Source of the DNA: Shimia biformata | Lineage (GTDB): Bacteria; Pseudomonadota; Alphaproteobacteria; Rhodobacterales; Rhodobacteraceae | NCBI RefSeq assembly: GCF_016888515.1 | Contig: NZ_JAFEJK010000001.1 | Location: 1,459,475 to 1,523,474 of the forward strand | Length of the DNA stretch: 64,000 nucleotides | Direction: 5' to 3' | Shown here: positions 55,551-63,112 of the stretch, in pieces | Numbering within the stretch: position 1 is the first letter of the stretch | Layout: each line of letters opens with the position of its first letter | The notes under the pieces: generated by a model | Seen by the model: the letters and a program-made list of their open reading frames with translations, nothing else | Database searches by the model: none | Told to the model about the DNA's origin: nothing | Program-made: the position numbers and the translations under genes

Positions 55551-56273
55551 ATGAGTGATTTTAAGGCGATGGAACAGGTGGTGATTTCCGCAACTTTGCG
55601 GTCGGCAGGGGTGCTGGATTCACGTACGGATTTCGGTAAGGCCCTCATTCTTGAAGAGGCTACAAAGAAGGACGCGCTGAAGTCCAGTCGTACCGGGCCT
55701 TTGTTGAGAGACGCTGCCAAGGCAAAGTTCGAATTGGTAGAACGAGGGATTTTTCTCCCCGCAAAGTTATCTGGAAATGGAAGATGGATCCTGTTTTTCA
55801 ACAACTCCATTTCGCCGGAGGGTGCTCAAAATGTAACCTACCGCGATTTCTGTGAAAAGAAGTCTGCTTCAACTTCGGCCAAGGACAACGGAGAAGCCTT
55901 TCACGCTGACGTTCGCAGGATGGCAGTGACGGCAATGCAGACTGTTACTTATGCAAACGGACAATCAGTGCTTCGAGCCGTGAAAGCAAAAGACACCGAC
56001 ATGACAAGCGAAGAGTTAGAGGCAAACATCCTCTTTCTCATGATCGGCCAGAAAATGCGGTGCAAGCTGACCGGTACCGATTTCGCATTGGGTAAATCGA
56101 ACAAGTACCTAAAGCCGAGTCTAGACCGCATCGATTCATCTCGAGGATATGTGAAAGGAAATCTCCAAATTTTAACGCGACTCGCGAATTTCACAAAATC
56201 AGCAAGTGACGCCGATGACTGGGAGGAAAAGGTTTTGGCAATGTGTGCAATGGTGGATGCAATGAGAGGATAA
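55551..56273 (+). CDS. HNH-like endonuclease-fold protein
   Basis: A 240-residue protein. The C-terminal part (about 165-215) has the layout of phage HNH-type endonucleases: C171-KLTG, then SLDRIDSSRGYVKGNLQ with D192 and D195, and an Asn/Lys helix (LANFTK). A second zinc-binding cysteine pair is not seen, so it may be an atypical member. The N-terminal 150 residues are unrecognised. GGAGG precedes the ATG. It may be a defence nuclease or an element-processing enzyme. Confidence 0.6.
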   Translation: MSDFKAMEQVVISATLRSAGVLDSRTDFGKALILEEATKKDALKSSRTGPLLRDAAKAKFELVERGIFLPAKLSGNGRWILFFNNSISPEGAQNVTYRDFCEKKSASTSAKDNGEAFHADVRRMAVTAMQTVTYANGQSVLRAVKAKDTDMTSEELEANILFLMIGQKMRCKLTGTDFALGKSNKYLKPSLDRIDSSRGYVKGNLQILTRLANFTKSASDADDWEEKVLAMCAMVDAMRG

Positions 56274-56397
56274 CCGCTACAAAGTGGCTAGATTGCGTTC
56301 CTTCAAGGCTACCGAGACGGTTGTCTTTTCTACCAGACTGCTTGCAAGGTGCGGGTGCAAACACAAAAATGCTGAACCAAGAGCGGCGGAAAAAAGA

Positions 56398-57402
56398 ATG
56401 CGCGGATCCAAATCCGAAAGGCACCACTGGTGGCCAGAATGCGTTTCGAAACACTGGATGGATGATACGGGGGTAGTTCACTGGGTTTTACCTGACGGAA
56501 CTGAAAGGCATGCCCCCCCGAAGAACTTTGGAGTGATAGGCAACGGGCATTTCATCAAACTCGCTTCAAAGCCCGGTGAGACAACGGTCTGGGATACCAA
56601 CTTCGAAAGCGTGTTTCAGCAAGCCGACCAGAACTTTCCATTTGTTATTGAACAGCTTCAGGGCTTTGCATTTGATGATCGTCGCGGGTTTTCGAGACGT
56701 GAAAGATTTGTCCATCAAGACTGTAGCGATGAATTCTTTAGTCAGCTTGTCGAGGGAATAGTCTCGCTGGCGGTCCGCAGCCCGAAGACGCGAGAGGCCG
56801 CAGTCAGTCTTGCCGAGAAGCTCCGAGGGCCGCTGCCCGAACGCGAACGAAATTCCCTGATCGGAGCCAACTTGCGCCATATGCATGATGAAGCCGTAAA
56901 ACAGTTCGGGGCGCGAGGTATAGCGGTTGTAATTCAATCCGCTAAAAATGAGTTTATCTATGGAGACGGCTTCTACCACAATCTCACTTCACCCGCTAAC
57001 CCACCCAACTTGCCGCGTATACTGGTGCCGATCACGCCAGAAATCGCTGTTTTGTACGCGATCCCTTTACAATACTCTCCTCAGAAACGACTTTCGACAC
57101 TGGTTATCGATCAGGCAGAAACAAAGTCACTAAATGACGTCTTGCAGATTTATGCTCGCCAAGCCCTTTTTTACCGGTCTGAGAAGCCGACAGTAATCAA
57201 TGAATTTAACGGTGGAGAACATCTGAGGTTTGCAAATTCAAACAATCTTGTCGAAGAGATAGTATGCGATGCGCCGGGCGTTGCCCCAATGAATACGCAA
57301 CTTGTGGATTTGCAACCTCATACGAAACAGACTGATCCTTCGGTTAAACCAGCCTCTCTCCTCAGTGATTTGGTCAAGAGAATCCCGCGTTTACGTCGCT
57401 GA
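56398..57402 (+). CDS. DUF4238-like protein
   Basis: A 334-residue protein beginning MRGSKSERHHWWPECVSKHW, like the His-His N-terminus of the DUF4238 family, and containing a long alpha-helical middle and a metal- or nucleotide-like C-terminal half (ILVPITPEIAVLYAIPL). The function is unknown; such genes often occur singly in mobile elements. The ATG at 56398 is favoured because the family begins near the His-His motif; the frame is open to a GTG at 56284. It lies 124 bases after the HNH-like gene. Confidence 0.55.
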   Translation: MRGSKSERHHWWPECVSKHWMDDTGVVHWVLPDGTERHAPPKNFGVIGNGHFIKLASKPGETTVWDTNFESVFQQADQNFPFVIEQLQGFAFDDRRGFSRRERFVHQDCSDEFFSQLVEGIVSLAVRSPKTREAAVSLAEKLRGPLPERERNSLIGANLRHMHDEAVKQFGARGIAVVIQSAKNEFIYGDGFYHNLTSPANPPNLPRILVPITPEIAVLYAIPLQYSPQKRLSTLVIDQAETKSLNDVLQIYARQALFYRSEKPTVINEFNGGEHLRFANSNNLVEEIVCDAPGVAPMNTQLVDLQPHTKQTDPSVKPASLLSDLVKRIPRLRR

Positions 57403-57490
57403 GACGCCTTCCAATTCAATGGACCATCGCCAGCACAAATTTAGTGCGTCTCGAGAGCTTTGAGTGAATTTTCCTGTTTAACATTGACAC

Positions 57491-57510
57491 AGGCCTGCGT
57501 CAGCAGGCCT
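57491..57510. terminator. Hairpin between convergent genes
   Basis: AGGCCTGC-GTCA-GCAGGCCT is a perfect 8-bp stem in the 197-base gap between the DUF4238-like and the Shedu-like genes, which converge. There is no T-run, so factor-independent termination is uncertain. Confidence 0.5.
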
Positions 57511-57599
57511 TACCTTACCACAGGGCAACATACCCAGATGCTTTTTAATGTCACCACACGCCCATCGCAGAGACCTGTTTAGTGTGACACGAAAAAGGT

Positions 57600-58826
57600 T
57601 CACATGTAAAATTGCACCTTCACGCCATCAACGAGGTCATCAAAGTTGAGCAATTCGATGTCCCGGTAATCGGCAGCAATAGATCGCCATTGCTCCGGTT
57701 CAAAGTCTGCTCTTCTACCAACAACAAGATAGCGGCGCGGTTTGTGGACTTTGAATCCATACTGATCTTCGAACCAAGTTCGGTTGTTCGGGTCATCAAA
57801 AAACTCCGAATAAACACGGGTTTGTGCGATGTAACTCTGTAGCCAAGCACCAAATGTTTCCCGATTTTCTCGCCCAACGACCAGAGACTTTCCAATCTCG
57901 GGTAACTTGAACTCCACAATGTCCGCGTAGCCGTTGGTGTTAACGACGAAGAAGTCAGGCTTAATGTCCTTTCGGTCTTCGCTTTGCCATTTACACAGCG
58001 CCTCAGCTTCAATTTCCTGCGCTCCAAATCGCATTGTAAGAATGAACTTATGTCGATCCTCCGCGAGAAACTGGGTAATCTGCGGTTCGGTTGTTTCACT
58101 ATTTCCCCATAATTCCACGAAGTCGTTGATTAGGGGTAATTTTTGGTACTTGTAGTCGCTGGGGAGAGAGAGGTGTACTTCCGTATCGTTTTCGGCAAGA
58201 TCACCCCAATAATGTACAGGAATGCCCATTTCATCGGTCTCTCCGTCTCCTTCGGTAAACTCAATTGGGAAAAAGTCGATCCATTGGATTCGACGTGTTA
58301 TGAGACCGCTCTCGTTGGCGTCAAAGAACTTGGCGTTTACGAGGCGGCAGAATTGCCCAGCCGTGGGTTCGGGTAGATTCCAGTTGAACCCAAAAACGGC
58401 GTCCTGCGCTGAGTGGTTCCAATTAAGTTCATGTAGCTTTTCCCAACCGGCCTGCGATGCAAGAACCAAATCCTCCGAATAGGGTGGTAGCGGCAAAGCA
58501 ACGTCCATGGTTGATCCGAGGTTGAAGCCGACAATCTGCTCAAGAAGGTTAGTTTCCTTCGGCGAGAAATCGAATGCCGTAAGGTTTATTGCATATTCAC
58601 CGGTTGGTTCGTTCTCTAACTCCGAACCGAGGTACTCAACAGCGATGTGAGTGCGTCCAAAATATATAACCAAGTTGTCGTGGTATTGCAGAAACGATGG
58701 GACTTTGCTCTTCAACTCTGGATTGGCTTTCAGCTTCTCATGAAACGGCTTCCAGTAGTACTCAGCGAACTGCTCCAAGAAGGCACGCGCCATCTGGTTT
58801 ACATCAGCCAACGGTGCATCACCCAT
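57600..58826 (-). CDS. Shedu-like (DUF4263) nuclease with an unrecognised N-terminal region
   Basis: A 408-residue protein whose C-terminal 150 residues match the DUF4263 nuclease domain of Shedu anti-phage proteins. Visible features are P290-D291, D302-IV-E305-F-K307 (PD-(D/E)XK core), Q335 in SYIAQTRVY, the VVGRR strand (368-372) and FDDL near the end. The first 260 residues form a separate region I do not recognise; Shedu proteins carry varied N-terminal sensing regions. It stands alone on the minus strand inside the element's cargo. It probably cleaves nucleic acid upon phage infection, inferred from the family. Confidence 0.75.
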   Translation of the reverse strand: MGDAPLADVNQMARAFLEQFAEYYWKPFHEKLKANPELKSKVPSFLQYHDNLVIYFGRTHIAVEYLGSELENEPTGEYAINLTAFDFSPKETNLLEQIVGFNLGSTMDVALPLPPYSEDLVLASQAGWEKLHELNWNHSAQDAVFGFNWNLPEPTAGQFCRLVNAKFFDANESGLITRRIQWIDFFPIEFTEGDGETDEMGIPVHYWGDLAENDTEVHLSLPSDYKYQKLPLINDFVELWGNSETTEPQITQFLAEDRHKFILTMRFGAQEIEAEALCKWQSEDRKDIKPDFFVVNTNGYADIVEFKLPEIGKSLVVGRENRETFGAWLQSYIAQTRVYSEFFDDPNNRTWFEDQYGFKVHKPRRYLVVGRRADFEPEQWRSIAADYRDIELLNFDDLVDGVKVQFYM

Positions 58827-58898
58827 TTCTTTTGTCCTTTGAATGCTACTGAGAGATTACACCGTAACGAAAACGCAATGTCGTTGGAATGTGTTTCA

Positions 58899-59012
58899 GT
58901 ATCAATAGGGACGTCCCCAGATGGACAGTGAGACATGCCTGAGAATGGTATCAAAAAGACTGGCGAATCACCCTATTGATACAGTATCATATCTTCTAAA
59001 GGCATATGATAC
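58899..59012. promoter_or_regulatory. Inverted-repeat cluster between the Shedu-like and recombinase genes
   Basis: A 12-bp inverted repeat, GTATCAATAGGG (58899-58910) and CCCTATTGATAC (58971-58982), encloses 60 bases; both copies point TTGATA outward, one toward each divergent gene. TGATAC-A-GTATCA (58977-58989) and GTATCATAT-N11-ATATGATAC (58984-59012) overlap and extend it to the recombinase ribosome site. Likely roles are shared operators or recombinase sites. Confidence 0.7.
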
Positions 59013-59025
59013 GGAGGCGCGAAAG

Positions 59026-59643
59026 ATGGAAAAATGGGGATACGTTAGGGTTTCTGTAGATCGCGACACTCAAGCCGCTGGATGGGAGGATCAGATCGCG
59101 ACGCTCAAAACGCTGGGTGTTGATGACGCGCACATGAACATGGAAGAGGCAAGCACTCGCGGCACACGCCCAGTATTCGAGAACATGCTTGCCAAAGCAA
59201 ACAGGGAGGCCACGCCCGAGCGCCGTATCTGTATTTGCGCTTCCAAGATGGATCGTGCTTTTCGGGACCTCGCCGCCGCTGACGCGGCGATCTCCAACCC
59301 GACAAACCCAAATGTCATCTGGCTCCTGCCTGACTTATCCAAGAACCCGCTGGATCCGAATGACCCGACGCAAATGCTTTTGGTTCGTATGATGGGAGCG
59401 GTTGCCCAGTTTGAACGTGATAGATTGGCAGAACGCCGAGCCTACGGGATCGCCAAGGCTAAGAAAGATGGAAAGTACAAGGGTCGTAAGCCCACAGCAC
59501 GGGCGAAGGCGCCTGAAGTCCTAAAACTCAAAGAGCGTGGCTTCAGACCAGACGAAATCGCGAAGCAGCTTGAGATTGGACGTGCGTCTGTTTTCCGGAT
59601 TCTCAGGGAGCATCGGGACGCTGAGAAAAGTGTCAATATGTAG
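59026..59643 (+). CDS. Serine recombinase of the resolvase/invertase family
   Basis: A 205-residue small serine recombinase. The nucleophile is Ser10 in GYVRVSVDRD, the central motif SKMDRAFRDLA carries the catalytic arginines, VAQFERDRLAER begins the long helix E, and a C-terminal helix-turn-helix (PDEIAKQLEIGRASVFRIL) binds DNA. GGAGG lies before the ATG at 59026; the frame open to 58921 lacks a ribosome site and runs through the inverted repeats. It could be a resolvase, an invertase or the remnant of a transposon. Confidence 0.88.
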   Translation: MEKWGYVRVSVDRDTQAAGWEDQIATLKTLGVDDAHMNMEEASTRGTRPVFENMLAKANREATPERRICICASKMDRAFRDLAAADAAISNPTNPNVIWLLPDLSKNPLDPNDPTQMLLVRMMGAVAQFERDRLAERRAYGIAKAKKDGKYKGRKPTARAKAPEVLKLKERGFRPDEIAKQLEIGRASVFRILREHRDAEKSVNM

Positions 59644-59803
59644 ACGCAGGACCCCCTTGTCCCGAATAACAGCCTTGCGGACACCTATATAGTATACAAA
59701 GTAACGAGGGGACCCTTGACAGGGTACGCCTTGCTTTTAATTGCCTCCATCCGCTACTGACCGGAAATGCAAGTGCAAGATATGGATTTTTTCAGTGCAC
59801 CGA

Positions 59804-61243
59804 TTAGTTGTTGGTGGTCAAATCTTCAGCGACACTTCGAAACTGCTCTAGAGCGGCCTCAAGATTCTCTACGATCTCACCGGCAATAACATCAGGCTCC
59901 GGCAAGCTGTCGATATCCTCAAGGCTGTCATCTTTCAGCCAGAAGATGTCTAGGTTCAACTTGTCTCGTGCGACGAGTTCATCATAGGTAAACCGGCGAA
60001 ACCGTTCCGTCTCTACTCGGCTTTTATAGCTCGCGATGAAGTCGTCTAGATCGGAGCGGACCAATTTCTTGGTCTTCAGAGTCTTGTGGATATTCGTCCG
60101 GTAGTCATAGACCCATAACTCGCGTGTCTGGGCTTCGCGCGATGCAGCCTTCTTATCGAAGAACAGTACATTCGCCTTCACGCCGGGACTGTACCAGATG
60201 CCCGTTGGTAGCCTCAGCAGGGTGTGGAAGTTGAATCCTTCCAGCAAGCGCTTGCGGATACCTTCACCGGCACGACCGGCCTCAAACAGCACATTGTCGG
60301 GCAAAACGACACCAGCACGACCGTTCGTGTCCATGATCGTCATAATGTGCTGAAGGAAGTTGAACTGCTTGTTCGAGGTCGTGAACTTGAAATCCTCGCG
60401 CTCGTAGTTCTCGCGTTCGGTCACGACTTGCCCATCTTCACCGACAACGGTGTAGCTCGACTTCTTGCCGAACGGCGGGTTGGTCAACACTACATCGAAT
60501 CTTTTGCCGGGGTCCCCCGCGAGCGCGTCCCCCTGATGCACGGGGCTGCTGTCGTTCCCAACGCCGTGCAAGTAGAGGTTCATCGCCGCCAATCGGACAA
60601 CTTCGTCAACGATGTCCACACCGTCGAACGTAGCTTCGCGCAGAGTCTTCAGCTTGTCGCGGTCTTGGCTCTGCCCTTTCATGTGGTCGTACGCTGTCAA
60701 AAGAAAACCGCCAGTTCCACAGGCCGGATCGCACAACGTATCGCCGATCTGCGGATCGACGCAATCGACTATCGCTTCGATGATCGGGCGTGGCGTGAAG
60801 TATTGACCGGCTCCGGATTTCACCTCGGAGGCGTTCTTTTCAAGCAGTCCCTCGTAAATCTCGCCCTTCACGTCGACGCCAATCCCGATCCACGGGCCTT
60901 CGTTGTCGATCAGAGAAACCACACGGGTCAGCTTCGCTGGGTCACTCAGCTTGTTCTGAGATTTGCGGAAGATCGTACCGATCAGCCCGCTCGCCTTGGC
61001 TAGGTTTTCCAGCGTGTGGCGATACTGAAGCTCCAACTCATCGCCGGTCTTGCCGGACAGTTTCGTCCAGTTCCATTCAGGTGGAACAGCCGACGCCTCG
61101 CCAAGAAGGTCGACGCGCTCCTGATCCATCTTCAAGAACAGAAGGTAGGTGATCTGTTCGATATAGTCGCCATAGGAAATGCCTTGATCGCGCAGCACAT
61201 GCGCATAGTTCCAGACTTTCGCGACCAGTTGTTCGTTCGTCAT
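59804..61243 (-). CDS. hsdM: Type I restriction-modification system, DNA methyltransferase subunit HsdM
   Basis: A 479-residue N6-adenine methyltransferase subunit. An N-terminal helical domain (about 1-130) precedes the AdoMet motif I in CDPACGTGGFLLTAY and the catalytic NPPF in VLTNPPFGKKS; GAGQYFTPRPII and the LRLPTGIWYSPGVKANVLFF block are diagnostic for HsdM. It needs HsdS to recognise its site. It is the last gene of a minus-strand operon, starting one base after the TIR-gene stop. Confidence 0.95.
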   Translation of the reverse strand: MTNEQLVAKVWNYAHVLRDQGISYGDYIEQITYLLFLKMDQERVDLLGEASAVPPEWNWTKLSGKTGDELELQYRHTLENLAKASGLIGTIFRKSQNKLSDPAKLTRVVSLIDNEGPWIGIGVDVKGEIYEGLLEKNASEVKSGAGQYFTPRPIIEAIVDCVDPQIGDTLCDPACGTGGFLLTAYDHMKGQSQDRDKLKTLREATFDGVDIVDEVVRLAAMNLYLHGVGNDSSPVHQGDALAGDPGKRFDVVLTNPPFGKKSSYTVVGEDGQVVTERENYEREDFKFTTSNKQFNFLQHIMTIMDTNGRAGVVLPDNVLFEAGRAGEGIRKRLLEGFNFHTLLRLPTGIWYSPGVKANVLFFDKKAASREAQTRELWVYDYRTNIHKTLKTKKLVRSDLDDFIASYKSRVETERFRRFTYDELVARDKLNLDIFWLKDDSLEDIDSLPEPDVIAGEIVENLEAALEQFRSVAEDLTTNN

Positions 61244-61244
61244 T

Positions 61245-62210
61245 TCAATCGCCCTGCAATGGGTGGATCAAGAGCGACCAATAATACTCCGCCGCCCCTT
61301 GTTCGCTCAGTGCGTCGTTGTCCTGCCCCAGACCGAAATGGGGCATTCCCATCGGTTTGAGGAATAGCTTCTGATCGTCATTCTCGACAGATATGCTCTC
61401 GTTGTATGAGTTTGGTGGCGCTTCATCGCCGTCGGAATACGCGATCACATTTCCAAGAATTCCGCCCAGCCGGATGCTACAGGCGGCATCCTTGGTGCCG
61501 TCGCGGTATATAGTGGCGGTGAAAGTGTTGCCGTCGACCTTGCGATGCCGGGTTTCGATTCCGCTGTTTCGCGCCTGCAATTCCTCAAGCGACCCTTGGA
61601 AAAAGCGATCCATATACTCGAATGCGTTGAGTAAAAACCGATCCTTATCCGCTTCGGTGAATTCCTTTCGGAGACGCAGGTTTGAAGAGCGCGGTAGTTC
61701 GGCGACCAGCTCAGCTTCAGACGCAACCTGCTCGATATACTCGTGAACCTCTTGCGGTTCATTGGCAGCACTGATTTCAGCAATCGCACCGCGTATCCAG
61801 TTTGTGACATCTAGGAACGCTTCATCCCGGTTTGGCCAAGTCGTGATTGGCTTGCCATCTGTTGGCGTGACCAGAAACTGCGCCAAATCTGTATGGGTCC
61901 AATCACAGGGACGGAGGATCACCGAGATTAAACGCGCTGTACCCTCGCGATGCCGTTCCAATGCACGACCTTTTTCGATCTTGTAGCAATACTCCGATGC
62001 GAGAAAATCCGGACTGATCAACAAAATGACGATGTCGGCCTCATCAAGCTCTTTGCTTATGGTCCAATCGAGCCTGTCGCCCGCGACCATGCGACGGTCA
62101 TGCCAGACATCGATCAGCCCCTGCCGCTTCAGCATAGCAAGCTGGACTTCAAGTTCGTCACGAAGCGCCTCGTCTTTGTGCGAGTAGGACATGAAAACGC
62201 GGGCAGCCAT
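61245..62210 (-). CDS. TIR-domain protein embedded in the type I R-M operon
   Basis: A 321-residue protein with an N-terminal TIR domain (about 1-140). It begins ARVFMSYSHKDEALRDEL; the BB-loop region WHDRRMVAGDRLDW and the segment LLISPDFLASEYCYKIE contain the likely NADase glutamate (E79). Bacterial TIR proteins with this glutamate degrade NAD or make signalling derivatives during defence. The C-terminal half (about 160-321) is unrecognised. It begins at ATG 62210 overlapping the nuclease stop (TGATG) and ends one base before hsdM, so it is fully coupled to the modification genes. Confidence 0.85.
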   Translation of the reverse strand: MAARVFMSYSHKDEALRDELEVQLAMLKRQGLIDVWHDRRMVAGDRLDWTISKELDEADIVILLISPDFLASEYCYKIEKGRALERHREGTARLISVILRPCDWTHTDLAQFLVTPTDGKPITTWPNRDEAFLDVTNWIRGAIAEISAANEPQEVHEYIEQVASEAELVAELPRSSNLRLRKEFTEADKDRFLLNAFEYMDRFFQGSLEELQARNSGIETRHRKVDGNTFTATIYRDGTKDAACSIRLGGILGNVIAYSDGDEAPPNSYNESISVENDDQKLFLKPMGMPHFGLGQDNDALSEQGAAEYYWSLLIHPLQGD

Positions 62211-63112
62211 CACGATGCCTCGTAAGATTGGATGATCAGGTCTTTGGCTTGTTCAAAGTCCTCGTGGTTTTTCACGGTGACCTCCAAGTCACCGGTGCCG
62301 AAATGCCCGACCTTGCGCACGTCACGGGTGAATCCTTCCTCAAGCTCGACGCTCGGCGGGTCGACCTTCAGATAAAGCCTGATCACGTGAATCTGCGGTT
62401 TCACTTCGACACAAGCGAAGTTCTTGATCCGCTTGAACGCGAAATAGTTTCGAAGCTCTTTCTGAACGACATCATCCCCAAGCCCCATCATGAAGATCTC
62501 GATGTCAGCATAGAGGTCAGTAAGCGCTTGGTCAGCGTCGGCCAAGCTCTCTGCATTGGTCTTATATTTGTGCGGCTTCCCGGTTGCCGCGTCGACCACG
62601 GGCAGGGGCTTGGTCGAGACTGCCGTCAGCAAGTCAAGCAACAACAGATCGTTGCCGAAACGGCGGTAGCGGATCAACTCGATATTCCGGCTCATCTGCT
62701 TCACCGCATGGGTATCGTACTTCGTGAAATCCGCCGCGATGCAGATCAAACGTGGAGCGCTCCACTCGACGGCGTCAGCCGTCTCCTTGTCGAACCGGTC
62801 ACGCACCAGAAGTTCGAAATCGCCCCGGTGGTCCATCAGCCAATCGAGGTAGAACAGGCCTTGGTTGATGACGTTTTCACTCCGCTCACGCTTGTATTCG
62901 ATGATGACCGGATAGCCGTTCTCGTCGATCCCCAGCGTGTCCATCCGTCCGCCGTTCGAGGTGACGTACTCCGACGCCAGAAATCGCACCCCCAGCAGGG
63001 TCTCGAGGTTCTGTTCGAACAGGGTCTGCAACGACTTTTCCAGCGCTGAGGATGAACTGGAAAGCTCAGACAGGGTCGCGCCGGTCTGTTGGAATAGTTT
63101 GATGTCACTCAT
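62210..63112 (-). CDS. PD-(D/E)XK nuclease-like protein with DUF5655-like C-terminus
   Basis: A 300-residue protein. The N-terminal domain (about 25-150) carries a PD-(D/E)XK pattern: E33, D58 in GRMDTLGID and E72-Y-K74 in IIEYKRE. The C-terminal part (about 200-295) resembles DUF5655, with VEVKPQIHVIRLYLKVDP. Proteins of this make-up occur near type I R-M genes in many bacteria, but their role is not established. It overlaps hsdS (ATGA) and the TIR gene, so the three are expressed together. Confidence 0.78.
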   Translation of the reverse strand: MSDIKLFQQTGATLSELSSSSSALEKSLQTLFEQNLETLLGVRFLASEYVTSNGGRMDTLGIDENGYPVIIEYKRERSENVINQGLFYLDWLMDHRGDFELLVRDRFDKETADAVEWSAPRLICIAADFTKYDTHAVKQMSRNIELIRYRRFGNDLLLLDLLTAVSTKPLPVVDAATGKPHKYKTNAESLADADQALTDLYADIEIFMMGLGDDVVQKELRNYFAFKRIKNFACVEVKPQIHVIRLYLKVDPPSVELEEGFTRDVRKVGHFGTGDLEVTVKNHEDFEQAKDLIIQSYEAS

